A DNA stretch of 64,000 nt. It comes from Struthio camelus. Its lineage: Eukaryota > Chordata > Aves > Struthioniformes > Struthionidae. Below are positions 45,083-59,000 of this stretch, piece by piece. The stretch covers positions 19,514,997-19,578,996 of the forward strand of contig NC_090953.1 of NCBI RefSeq assembly GCF_040807025.1, read 5' to 3'. Every line of letters begins with the position of its first letter. Positions within the stretch are counted from its first letter, which is position 1. A model generated the notes under the pieces. It was given only the letters and a program-made list of their open reading frames with translations. It was not told the origin of the DNA and searched no databases. The position numbers were made by a program, and so were the translations under genes.

Positions 45083-47213
45083 TGTACACTGCTCTAAAAA
45101 GTGCCCTATACAAGAACTGTGTTTCCTCTATGGGAATAAGCTAAATCAGTATAAAAAATTTCATACTGATCCAGGTCCACATTAAGGAAGCATTTTTCAC
45201 TTTTCATTAAATCAGTAAATCAGTATAAAGCAGCAAGAGCTTTTTTTTTCTTTTTTTAACTTAGAGACAGACCCTAAATGAGACTGTTTTTTAAATCAGA
45301 ATTGTTTTAATGAGTTTTTTTAATTCAACAGAAACAAAAATAGGAAAAAATAAGAATTTCTAAAGAGCTGAAAAGTGATTTTTGAGGCGAACTGCATATA
45401 CTACTACCTGATAACATACAAGTAATTATAAAAGAGTAAAAAAAAAATAAAGATAAGGATACATTGACCTTAGGAATGCCTTGCATGGATTTACAGATGT
45501 TAAGCTGCAATACAAGTTACGCTGGTGCGAAACACAGAAGCAATTTCAGAGTCTTAAAAGCCTTGCTAAAGACAACCAACTTTCAGCAAGACAAAAATAT
45601 CAAAGTCATTACTGATCCTATGTTCCCTTCAGACGAAAGTCTTTCCAGATACTGATCAAATATTAAACAGAAGAACAGCCAAATTCGCTGAGAGTAAAAT
45701 CTGTGCGCTTGAAACAGCAAATTCAAAAGCCTTTAACTTAATACTTTTTATACCTGACTAGGAGGGGAAGAGAAGGAAAACACATCAGTTTCTGACAAAC
45801 TGTTCAGAAATAGTGTCCTGTTAGTAATGTTCCTCCTTACGTGAAGGTAATTTAGTATATCAAATGAAGAAAATATGAACCTTTAATATGGTAATTTGAA
45901 AAGCTGAATCTTTGTTCCCCAAGTTAAGTAGGTGCGCAGACATAATCGACCTTATTTAAATCTTAAGAACAATAATTAGGGTCACTCTTCAGGAAAGCTC
46001 TTAATCACATGCTTACGGAAGTCAGCCTCTTGAATTACCAAAGTGCTTTCCTGAAATAGGCCTTACTAGGTGAAAGTTAACATATGAGGATGATATGGAA
46101 AGCATCTGAATAATTTCAAACCTGTTCATAGTCCAGAAAGACACAGACTCTCAACTCTCAGTTTTTCCTCAGTTTTTACAAATAAAGGAGTTCATTTAAC
46201 TGTGGGTTTCCTGGTAACAGGCAGGGTTGTTTCAGAGAATAGGACAGTTGCATTCCAAAGCTTATCAGACATTCATTATATAGGAAGTCTCAAAAACCGT
46301 GTTTTAAAATTGCTGTACAAGCCCAGACTCTTAGAGAATCCTCTGAATAGAAACTGGGCTATAGGAAAATGAAATTAAAAATCCTTTTGTAGTGAATATA
46401 GACTAGTTAATGCTATCTAAGCTAAAAAAGGTTCTTCAACATTTCAGAGACTCATAAAAATTCTTCTGGCAGATTTAAAAGATAAAATCTGCTATGTTTA
46501 TATTGATGATATAATCATTTTCTCTTAGGACTTGGATCAGCATTTAGTGAATATAACAGCTGTACTATGAAAATTACAGTCTCTGAGCATGACTCTAAAT
46601 CTTAAAAATGAAAATGTTATAGAATATAGATTAAATAGTCTATGGCATATTTTGTCAAAAACAAATTGGTTTTAGACTAGGCAAGTTTTTTGTCTGCATG
46701 TTTCCCATGCTCTGAAACACGAGGCAAATCAAGCCATCTTGGTTTTAACCTAGTTATCTACCTTCGAAGAGCCTCTTAATTTTGTAATGGGGGGGAAATT
46801 AAATCTGATAGAAAGATGAGCATAGCACAGTTCTAAAAACTCTTAAAACCTGTCCACTTAATAATCTTATTTAAAAAAGCGTGCTTGTTAAACACTTACT
46901 TGTATAAATGCTACCTGTAGGCAAGTTTATCAGGCTTGAGAGAATTTGAGAGAATTTTGTTTCAATATCCTGATATCTATGAGAAAACATTGGTTCCTCA
47001 TACTGATCTCATAACACTGCAGAATACAGTAATGCCATGAGAAAATTCCATCAAGAAATTTCAAAAAAAAAAAAAGTGATCATGCATTTATAGACTCTGA
47101 CCAATGTTTTATAAAAATATTTTAATCAGTGTTAAATCAAAAACTCTAGCAAATAAAGCCACATTACATTAAAGGGAATTTCTTCTAATAAAAGTAGCAG
47201 AGCCCATAGTTAT

Positions 47214-47350
47214 GCAGTTAGGCTGGGATTTCCAAAACTGCTCGGTATTAGCCTGACTTCTCTCCTAATTAAGTCAATAACTGACTCAAGGGAGAGAATG
47301 GTGCTAGGCTACTGCAGCATTGGAGCTGCCTGTCAGAAGTTTTCAAAAGA
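47214..47350. repeat. Possible ancient amniote repeat remnant
   Basis: Phrases such as TTAGGCTGGGATTTCCAAAA and AATTAAGTCAATAACTGACT resemble old CR1-like tails seen in reptiles and birds. The match is by impression and heavily diverged. Confidence 0.3.
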
Positions 47351-47991
47351 AGCATTATTCTATTAGGAAATGTCAGTTTATTGAAACCATACCGTTACAT
47401 GCAGACCAGTTTAGAGCTCTCAGAAGGCAACTACAAACCCTAATCCCCAAACAGGCTATTTCAACTGCTGGTGGTCCAGCCAGAAAGTGAGCATACCAGG
47501 TGACAGTTCATGACAGAAGTTGGTTCGCTAGTGAGCCCACAAAGTCTAAAAGTAAAAATCATAAATGTGCTCCAGCAGTTCAATTTGTTTTCATTGCAGA
47601 ACCCTCCAGGAGTAGTACATCTGTAATCAACCTGATATCATCTACAGTCACCTGATACTCCCTCTTCTGGCCTGCGGGTCAAGACTGGTATCAAAACCTC
47701 TGTTCAGATTGGGATGCTCACAGGAATCCAAGCTACTAAAGATAGATGTTTGATGTTCTGGTTCTGATCCTAGAGTGCACGTTTTTATTAGGGTTTAGGA
47801 TAAGACTATCTGCATACACCCAGAGAAGCATTAGGTGTTCTAGCCTGACCTGAGTAACCTGGTGTGCTTCAAGACTGTCTTCTTCCCATGAGAAAGACTG
47901 ATGAGTTGGCCAAAGCTGGATTCACTGTTTGTATTGTACAAGTTTCCTGCAGGAATGTATCGAGTGCCTTTCACCTTGGAGATATTACTGT

Positions 47992-48049
47992 ACTCAGCTG
48001 CTGAAGAAATATACCCTCAAACTCAGCTGCTGAAGAAATATACCCTCAA
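47992..48049. repeat. 29-bp exact tandem duplication
   Basis: Two identical 29-nt copies, 47992-48020 and 48021-48049, containing CAGCTGCTGAAGAAATATAC. The absence of any difference suggests a recent event or assembly slip. Confidence 0.93.
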
Positions 48050-51000
48050 GTCCTCGGCACTCAAAGATACAATTTTGCCATTTTTTTAAGCTAGAAAGGG
48101 GCAGGGAACAAGGACATCTTCCTTTACTCTTTGTCTTGTAGGGCTAGTTAAGGTGACAATGGTGAAGGGAACAAAAAAAAAGTCAATCCCAGAGCTGTAT
48201 TGGGAATGGAGCCTGTTAGCAGCAGCAGTATGGGCCATTGCTTCTCCTTCTTTCTTCCTTTAGCAGTCAGACAGATAATAGATTTATAACGTGTTTGCAA
48301 TATATAACAGAAACAGGAACATAGCGCAAGTTACAACCATCATAGGAAACAGGAAATAGAAAGATAATTTTCTTTACTGACCACTGTCACTATTGAAATC
48401 CCTCTAAGAAAAGGGTAGGCTGAAGTCCTCCCAGACCTAGGAACCATGGTGCAAAGGATTCCTGGAAACAATAATCTTCCACCCACCTCCAGACTGAGGT
48501 GAGGTGATGAACAACACAGATGTGGAGGGAGGGAACAGATAGAATACAGAGCAGTGTATGTAGGAGATTACAAACTTTGTCCTTAGTAAGATGCAAAATT
48601 AGGAATGAATGGGAGACTGAGGTTCCAAGACTACTTTCAGTGTAGTTAAGCCTTCTATTCTTAAATAGGTAAGATATGAGATCGAGGAACTACAGAACTA
48701 CAGTTTCCTGGGGTAGTCAGACTAGTTGGAAGCTATTTAGTTTGTTCAATTTGTTTGCTAGTATCAGTTATACTATCTATTTCAAAACCATATTGCCAAT
48801 TATCAAAAGAACTAATTTATGAATAAAATAAAAATGAAACCAAAACATTATACACCAACGTGAAACACATTCTTTAAAAAAATTACATTAAGGTGGGAGA
48901 AATACTTTTCATACTTTTCAGAATTAATATTCTCCACCCTCCTGTAAAGATCAGAATTTCCAAAAGGAAGAAAACTGCAGAATTGGTAAGTAGTACTAAT
49001 ATGAACGCTTTAGAAAAAATGACATCTCTTCTTTATCAGTTGAGAAAACAATGACATAACATTTATCAGAGCCTAACGTCCATGTTATGTACCCTATCTA
49101 CAAATTATATCACAAATAAACATTTATCTTTGCACACCCAATAAAGAATATTAGTTTTCAGGCATGATTAATAAAATGGGAAACTTTCTTTACAATTAAT
49201 AAGATGGGAAACTTCTGTAGAGGCAATAAACAACATTTTTTCATCTGTCAGTACTGCTGTATGTGATAAAGTACATGAAATATGTTTCATGAGCCATTGA
49301 AAAACTATAATTTTGCCTGAGATGTAGATCTATTTTCCATAAAAGTTAATAAAAACATCTTAATATGATTCAGAATCTATTTAATTATATTATTTGAAAT
49401 TTGAAACTGATCATTAGATGTGTAAGGGAAACGTCTTCAGGAAGCCAGCATATTCATCATATGTATTTTAAAATATAGCTGGCTAATTGTGATAGCTTCT
49501 GTTTTAGTGGCCATTTTCAAAGAAGCAACAAGGTAGTAACAAGCAATTTAAGGTGCAGTAGATGCACCAATAATTCACAAGTAACAGGTGTTCATCAGTA
49601 CATGAATAGGTTAGTATCTACTACTAAGCCAAAGTGATAACTTCCTTAAATCTTTGATTCACTGTGTTTTTTCTCAGTGGAAATCAGATGGATGTGGGTC
49701 TAGCCAGCCTACACAAACACCTCTTATACTGCATATTTTCTAAGTGAAGAACAGGATGTTTTCATTCAATTTAAATCAGCAGAAAGTAGTGGACATTGGG
49801 GAGAGGGTGCTAGCCTCTACTTTAAGTTGTTCCTCTCATAAAAATTCGCCTGACTGATCGTGTAGCTAGATTTGTTAGACCGTTTTAAAAAAAGTGAAAA
49901 GCTAACAGAATACAACAATTTTAGTTCAACCTATATGACATAAAAGGAAGACAACACAGAAAAAGGCAGGTAATTACTCTTCATGAAATCCTGTGAACTG
50001 CTCTCATTTTACATAACCATTTCAGTGGAATTATAGTTATGCTTGAAGACACACAAGCATGTACACATTAGTGATGCATCTTTCTATCAAGTCAGGACCA
50101 TTTTTAGTCGGTGGGGGACTTTGCAGGTACTGTTATCATCATTTCATCCTTGTTCAGTTGCAGAAAATGTGTAAGATCCAAGGACATGGTGGTAGGAAAC
50201 AGACAGGTTATTAGCAGAGTTGTTTGAAGCAATTTCAAGGAATCTTGCCTTATGTTTAAAAGACAAATAATCCAAGACATTTTTGTGCATGGAAAAACTG
50301 GAATTTTTCCATTAATGGAATTTTAGGCCAAATTCCAATTGACCCCACTGGAAATACAAGTATAATGACATGCTGAAACTCTTAAGGGCAGTGTGCTCTT
50401 TCCTCTGCCTACCAATTTTTTACTCACTGTGTACCCAGCTTGTACATCCTCTGCTGAGGACTTTAAGCAGGCAGCTTTCAGGTGTTAACAATGAATGAGC
50501 CATAATGCTTAAGAAAAAGCTGCACTGTGAAAGCTGTCTTCCAGTGAAATCAACTGGAGCATGGACTGCAGGCCAGGGCTCTCAGAGAAGCAATCCAGAA
50601 TTTAAGTAATAGAAAATTATAACACCTTTATTATTTAATTAAACATTGTGACTGGTATACGTATGATTACAATCACAGCACCCAGAAGTATAGTGAAGAC
50701 TAAATTCAGCATCACAGTAAGTTAAATTCACAGCAAATGACCTGTATGCACTTCCCGAACTTCAGTCGGTCCTAAACATACCAACAGTGCTCACTTGAGG
50801 CTTTGGTTTTTGTTATTGTCAAAGGACTGGTCATCAGAAACGCTCATACACTTATAAGTGCAGTAGCGCTGCTTCCTATATGAATTCTGGCCTGCCAAAA
50901 TGATGTACAGATCAGTTGCTTTCAGGGCCTTTCCTCAGCTACAGTCGCCTTTTGTCCAACAAAAGGACCTTTGTTAACACTAAAAGCAATAAATCAGGTG

Positions 51001-52580
51001 TTAGCTGATGCCTTATACCAGTCTTCATAAACAGCCTGAGCAAGTGTATTGTGACATACCAGCTTTCAGCAGCTGAAGCAAGGCTTACAGCTGTGGACTG
51101 AGCAAGTTATTTCTCCAGTTTAAGCTCAAGTAGGTCTGCACTGGAAGCAGTTCATTAAGATACAGACCAATCTTGTTCTTTGCTGCTCTTTTCCTGGGAG
51201 CTGCATATTCATTCTCATAGGTGGCTCCTTCTTCAGCAGGCTTGGATCCAGGATTCACCTCCCTGTACCTGTCCTGGGCTTGCGAGTACAATCCTGAGCT
51301 GAGGCTTTTTATAGATATTGGCTTGAGTGTTTTATGCTTTCAGCATAGCTCAGCTGAGGACAGCGATTGTAACTGTCTTTTGGGGTCTACCCCAAAAGTA
51401 TGGTATTTGTCTACCATACATAGATTTATCATGGTCTAGTCTGATTGTATTGCTGTTACATAGAATGCAAGCAGGCAGGTAGCTATGTGCATGTAGACTC
51501 TATTTCTATGCTTTCTTACTCTGTGGAATGGTAATACTGGCTACAAGTAAGAGCAGGCACCTGCATAATGGGACCTTCTGCTTTTTATAACAACTAAATG
51601 TATTTTATTAAAAAGAGTTGAGTGGTGCAGCTTAACGCGCAAATGTTGTTGACAGACTTAATGGAATTGAGTTACTAATATCAATCTATAGTAATGGAAG
51701 GTGTGATCCAATATTTGCAAGTTGATCAGAATTCCTTAGCAGTAAGCTTACATGGAAATTTAAAATAATAATATGAGAAAAATAATGGTAAAATAATACT
51801 TGCTTAACTATATATAGTAAGGTTTTCATTCACAGTGCTATAAATCTAGAGCGTCTGTTTTGGTGTGGTCTTGCCTCAGTCCTTAATTCCCGAGACAGAG
51901 TTCGCACAATCACTCACATGTGAAATAGATGACATTTGAGATTTCCCGTGTTTGGAGGAATTTGGAATTCCAAGGTTCTGTCACCTTCATGTGTTCCTGT
52001 GAGCAGGACAGGTGAACAAAATGCAGCTCATGGGCCCAGATTTTTTTTTTTAAGCTGGAATTTGAATTTTGAACTTGCTGTGGCTTTGTGCCAAAGGCTA
52101 GATGTAATTCTCTCTCTTCAGGTAGTGATAAATTTAGAAGCAAGGCAGGGAAAAAAAAACCCTGCATTTGAGTGATTTGCACAACACCTAACAGAGAAAA
52201 AATGCCCTATCGCTGTCAATAGGGTGAATATTTTATCAAAACTACACTCACATCCTGCTCTATTGAGATTAACTTTACCTGCTGAATGTTGTGAAATTTA
52301 TTTCAGTGGCCTATGACCACTATATATCAGCATCCGACCCCTATCTATATAAAACAATAAGCATGAGCTTAAAGCTCTCTTAGAGGCTGTCTGAGAGATG
52401 TATATTTACTGACATATAACCTGACTAAAGCCAAACATCATTACCCCTGTGACTGATTGGAGGGCAGTCATAACTTAACAGTTTTATTTCCCTTCTACAG
52501 CTGAGCTCCTTGACCATGCTAGCTGAGCTGACACGGCATTTTAAGTCTTGTTACCAGCTCAGTGTCTCTCTTGTAATAAC

Positions 52581-52610
52581 GAAAGAAAGAAAGAAAAAGA
52601 AAGGAAGGGA
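52581..52610 (+). repeat. GAAA-type purine simple repeat
   Basis: 30 nt of interrupted GAAA/GGAA units on the plus strand, pure purine. Confidence 0.85.
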
Positions 52611-53000
52611 AGAGCAGCAAGAAAAGCACCTCTTTGTTTAGCCTCTCCATCTTAATCATTACTGATAGGCTATCAATAATTTCCACTTGGTTGAGTAGTT
52701 GGCTGAAGGTTAAATAAATTCTGCTTGGCTATTTGCATGATCATACCTGAATGCAAGAATTTCAATTTGAAGCAGATTTCTTTTTGACTGCTCCTCGGGA
52801 GGTACCTTCCCCTCAACTCTCTCCCCCTTGTAGCTCAACCAAAGTTTGTAGACTCCTTTTTCCTCTCCCAAATCCCACACTGTAAGAAACCTCAGGGATT
52901 GGCAAGTGTGTAGCTCTCAAGTATGTTTCAGCACAGTTAAGACAAGGACTGTCCTTTGGCTCTGTGCCGTTCCCTCACACTTCTTGGAGCATTAAGATAG

Positions 53001-56000
53001 GGAAGGGGGATAACGCCCATCCCAAAAATGCTGTGCCAGATAGATGAATAGAAGGCCCCAGCTATCTCTCTTATTCCTCCCTCTTTCACAAAAATATGAC
53101 ACAGAAATCTTAATTCAATTAATTATGGTGAATTCTTCGGCTAATAAACCTTTTACAGTGGAATGTAGTGGAAAAGTGAATTTTATATAAGGAAAATAAT
53201 TGCTAAACGCAGTCTAAAACTGCTAGTTTATTCATCAGCCAGTATCATCAATCTATTTGTCAATAGCTTAGAAATACTGTCTGAATAAAACAGTACGCTG
53301 CAATCATCTATTAATATAACTCACTAACCTGACAAAGGCCATGCAAGTTGCTCAACCACTCGTGTTTTCACAAAGTACAAACCTGTGGCAGCAATTTCTG
53401 TACAACAAAAATATTAAGTGGAATAAATGATTATTGCATAAAATATGTTTTATAGAAGCAATAAGTACACAGAATTATGTTTTATTAACAAAGTCTTGAC
53501 CCTCTAAATTTCAGTATCCACATTTAAAATGCCACTGCCAGTTAACCCCAGGGCCAGCCTCATTCTAACTCTGGTGGACTTGTGCCAGAAATGAATTAAA
53601 GCAGAAGGATACTCAAAACAATTGAAAATCTGGAACGTGAAGTGGGTATGACCATTTGCCTCCTTTGTTTACTATTAGTCTTCAGTGTTTCTTATAATCA
53701 CAGCTTTGACTTCTCAGTTCTTTGCAGAGTATATTGGCTTCTGCAGAAGCATCATGTAAATTAAAAAAAACCCCAGCTTTTAAAGAATTAAAAGCAAAAT
53801 ATCAGAGTATCATGAGTCATTTCAATATCGACTAAGCATAAATTCATTGTACAGGTTGTTGTGCGGACACGAGTTTCTGCTAGTTTGGGACATAGTGTGT
53901 CTATATATAGATATAGATATACACTACACCTATATATATATTTTTAATATATATCTCTCTCTCTCTGAGTGAGTGTCTGTGTTTATACTCACATACATAC
54001 ATTTATACAGACAATCAGCTCTTCATGTGGAAATTTCAAATGCTTTCCATTTTTCATTTCTCTCTGGCAACAAGTTTGCGAAATGCTTTAAGCAAACAAT
54101 ATACCTCCATGAAATTCCACCTAGCAAAAAACTAACCTGCCAACCCTCATGGCGATATCACTGTTGTCATTTAGCAGAGAGAGAGAACCATGGGCAGACT
54201 GGAAAGAGCATCGAAAACATTTCTGTGTTATTCCTACTGTGGTACTGAAGCACTACAGAATGTTATATGCTCGAGAATGCACAAAAAGCTTAATCAGTAA
54301 TTGCCTACTAACCCTCTCAAATGAATACCCACTGGCTTCTCAGGGAACCACATCTTATTTTGGGCAAGTGCAGAGAGGAAGTGCCTATTGCTCACAAATA
54401 ATAAAAACAAGTAAATCTGGCACTGAACTGCTATAGTGACACTGGAGTAATAATTTTTCATGTGTTTGGTATCTTCCATCTCAAAAGACTGTCAAGGTCT
54501 ATGTCTACTATGTAAATACAGCATGAGTGGAAATACTACCAATTCCAAAGACAGGCAGTTCCAAAGAAACCAATACTGAGCAATGGAGTGAGGGTGAGGA
54601 GGAGACACCTGACCACAATTGCACAGCAATTTTTACCCTTTTATGAAGACTGTTACAAGGCATTTATGGGCTTCCAACATGAGCAACCTCATTCTTGAAG
54701 TTTCTTAAATTGCATTATAAGCCTTTTTTTTTTTTGTTAAATCTGGTGGATCTTCCTGAGGCATTTGGAGACCTCAGACTAACTTAGGAAAATCTATTCC
54801 TCCAGTTTCTTGCTCACTTTGAAAATAAGTTATTTAACACGTGTTCTCAAAATTCTTGATTTACTAGAGCTCACAGACATGAAACATGATTTTCATCTGA
54901 GCTTTCTTATCTAAAGAAATTCAGAAGTTGTTTAATGATGCAGTCTAGTGACGTATGTTAGACAGATTCTCTTTTCCAACGGAATACTCTTCTCTGGGTG
55001 CTGACATGAGATGAAAAGTTGTATAGGTTATTAGTTAAAAAAAAAAAAAAAAAAGGACATCATAGACATGTTTTAAGAGGTGTCTTTTCTTTCTCACCTT
55101 GCACAAAGGTGTTTACCTGGGAAGATGCTCTAATTTCTGCATATTTCAAAACCAGTTCTGCATCCTGCAAAATCCAGTACTCTTACCTTTACATGTAAGG
55201 AAAACTGTTAAGCCAAGAGGCACAAGTAAGATTTACTGGAAAAAAGATAAACTTTTGTGTTTTTTTTTAATCAAACTCAATTTTTTGTTTATCATCTCTC
55301 AGCTGTCAATTTGATAATGGCTGTTCAATTCTGCACTCACATAATTGGCGACAATTCCTATTCCAATCTATGTTATGTACATCTCTTAAGCTGACAACAG
55401 GACTGTGCTCCTAAGGGCAACGCATTTGGGGACGAGAATTTAGCCACTGGTAGGTTTCATTCAACTGAACAATAAATTAAGGTGGAGTTTTAATGTCTTG
55501 GTTTAACCAAGATATTAAAAGATATAGAAAGAATTGGAATGCAGATTTCATTTAAGAGCAAAGTAAGTCCATTACGTAAACAGCAGCAGATCTCATCCAG
55601 AACATGTCACATAAATATCGTACTATCAAACAAGTAATGTAAATTATCATACATACTCTATAATTGAAAAGTGTATTATACATTAGTGAAGTCACCCATT
55701 TATTTAATCATAATCAGTTCCAATAAAGTCTCATTTAGGAAAGTTGAGTGTAGTTCAGAGTGGATGGTTATGAGGACATCAGTCACATGAGCAGTTCTGA
55801 AAGCTAGGTCTTATATGTGGAAATCCATATGAAATTATTTCATACCTCGTATGATGGAAACTTACACTGAAATGGACTAAAACTGTGGGATTCAGAACTA
55901 GAAAAAAGTGAAACCTGTATATTGCATAACTGTTGTATATAACATTCTTAGGAAATTTTTACTTAAACAAGATTTTATCTTTGCAAGAACTCATTACAAG

Positions 56001-59000
56001 AATAGCTTGGTGTTTAACGCTAACAAGAAATGGTTCAAAGGGGGAAAATCCACTGACATGTAACAATTGAGGATTCTAATAAAATACAGCTAGGATCCAA
56101 ACCTCTTATGTTTAGCTTTATAAATCCAAACTCTTAGTAGGAGAAATTCTAAAAGACCAAACATATGCAAATCTGTATTACAGAAAAGGAAGAAAAATGC
56201 AAACATCATCTCTCACTGCTGCCCTTCTACTTTAGTATTTGAGGTAAACCAGCCTCCAGACATGAACTAGAAATGTTTTTGATTGAACTTGCTGACATTA
56301 AAAGACATGAAAAAAGAGTAGTTTTGCCTTCCATACATTGTATCATTCTAGAAAAAAAAAATGTAGCAACATTCGATGTCTTGGTTTCAACAAAAATGCC
56401 AGTCACCTAATCTGATGGTAAGATAATACAGATAGAAAATGTATATCATGGCAACAGTTACGGAAGCAATTCGTGATGAATACTTAATTTGGTACCATTA
56501 GCCTCTTTTGAAATTATCATTAATGATTTTTCTTTTATTCTTCCACATATTTTGCACAGCTGTTCAGCTAATCATTCGCATGGACTTATTTTAACCTATG
56601 GCTTATTTATTATCCATGGCAGGCAGTCACTCTTCAGACAGCGGTTACCAAAGTTATACATGACTCTCTGCTTTCTTCGTGCTCCAAAATTTAAATTTCT
56701 AATATGGCTACTCCCCTTTCTGTTGTGAAGAGTTATGTACATACATACTCATGGGAATACTTGCATGCAGATATATTCAAGTCACTTTCGGCTTCAGCAG
56801 TATCATGGAGAATAACAACTCAGCCATCTAAATGTTCTTAATTAAATGGGGTACAAGAACAGAGAAGAGTTAAGGTTGACAAGAATATCCACACATCCCC
56901 ATTTTTAAATTTTTTTGTATTTACTGAGCTTCAATCATGATCCTCCAATACTGAAATTCCATATTATTTTTTGTATTTTGATATGTATCTTTCTTTACAA
57001 AATCCAGTAGATACTAAGCAAAGGGGCTTCTTTGGAAACGTGGGGTAAAAATTAACCATTTTGGCTATCCTGTCCTTACACGCGTATCTAGCCCTGATGT
57101 GCTTTGCTTTGCCTAGCTAGATGCACATCCGTATAAACATGCAATTCATCCAGTTTTCATAACATATGAGTAGATGAGGACACTCAAAGAGATAACCATG
57201 ATGATACGCAGAAGTGGTCAGGATACCTTATTCCCATTTTTGTGTTCCATAACAATATTTGAAGGTAGGAAAAAGTTAACTTAAAAGCATATAGGCAGTT
57301 ATTAAGAGGAATTACCAAAGAGTTTTCAACCATAGGCAGATGGAAACCAGCTAGCAAGATTATGTATTATACTTGCAAACACATACACTTCATGCTAGAA
57401 GTGACTCTTGGCAAGATATATACCCTCCTCTCACCTCATTGCTTCTAAGCCTTTCTGATCTCACGCACACACTATAAGTGAAACATCATCCCCTTATCCT
57501 GGAAAACAAATCTTACAGGATGCATGTAGAGAAGCCACCAGTGTAGAACACAAAGGACAACCAAGAAGCCTACTGACTAGAGATGCATTTTTGGGAAGTG
57601 AGGAGGGCACAAAGAGGCGGCAGAACAATCCCCATGCACTAGCACACATGCCCTGACATTCCTTACTTCATGAGTAGCCCACCTGGGGAAGAATAAAACA
57701 GTTTTAGCCAACCTTTTTCTTCATTTTGCTTTCCATTTAGTACCTTTAAAAGTTATACTAGATTTAGACAGCTCTAAAGCTCCATATCCAATTCTGTAAG
57801 TAGCCACTGTGTGATCATTCATTTCCATTTCTAAGTAGACTTGTACAATATTGAATTGCCTTGGTCAAAATTACTAGCCGTTCTTACACCACAGCCTTGA
57901 GAATAGCTACATTGTTTGAAGCTCTGAGAACTGATGTCCTTCACACCAATAAGTCTGTGATCAAACCCAAGTAAAACTAAGAAACTCCATATGTCTCTGT
58001 GTATTTGACGGCCTTTCTCATGATATGCTTGTTGCTGTGTTTGCTATTTTCATTTTCAAACTATAGGAAGGCAGACCTTGGTTGGAAGATTGGCATACTT
58101 AGCATTTACTAATACTTCTTACAAAATGTCTGAGTTTATAATAAACAACAGGGTGCAACTTTTCAAGCAAACATGTCATGGTGCTAGGTTTAGGTCAGTG
58201 AAATAAGATGCAGTCAAAAGACATGCACCAAGAAAACCAGTCTGCATCAGTTCCACTGCACAGGAACAGCTTATTTAAACATCTTAACCACAACCATATA
58301 ATTCTAACTTCAAAACACACAGTACAAATAGGAGGTCTAACTGATCTCCTTAGAAGAAGGTACAGAAAGATCAAAACCAGAAAGAGCTAGATAGGTTCAC
58401 AGCAGAGAATTTAAGAGAAGATAAAGTACCAGAAGCACAAAGACATTCACTGCTTAAGAACTATGTCTACAGAAATCAAGAGGTACCAAAGTGCAGGTGG
58501 AATCCTACACCTTATATTCTGTACCTAGAATTTTTAATCCACTTCCTGATTGTCCCAATAGCTTTAAGAGATTTTCTTCCTCACCATCTCAGCCTGTAAA
58601 AATAGCATTCTTAATATACTGACGTGAGTAGCAACTCTTGTAGCAGTATTCTGAAAACCCAATGCTTAATATTTTGATCTTTACCCTGGAAGATTCAGCC
58701 TGACAAAGGGTATGGAAGACCTCACTTAGTATCTGTGAATATTGTTCAGCACAAGGGCTCACATTCGAGACAAAATGTCTTTGCAATCCCAGCAGCGTGT
58801 GTGAACTTTTGTTTCATTTAAGAGAAATAATTCTACAGTAGAAAAAACTTTCTGCAAAGTTACACAGAAAGCTAAAACCTGCTTGCAGTTCTACTTCCCC
58901 AAATGCTATCATCTAGCTTAAACTAGCAATGAACAATTTCCAGATATGCTGGGCTGCAGCCAGCTTTCTAAATGAGTATTTGTGATTTAGTTCATATTTT

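Larger units (their letters stand above)
42001..53000. other. Gene desert, part 3
   Basis: No recognisable exon. It contains an (AC)12 repeat, an 11-nt inverted repeat at 45045-45082, a 29-bp tandem duplication at 47992-48049, a 20-nt near-duplicate at 49167-49214, traces of ancient repeats near 47214-47350 and 50321-50585, and mixed-composition segments at about 42880-43020 and 52230-52760. Confidence 0.5.
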
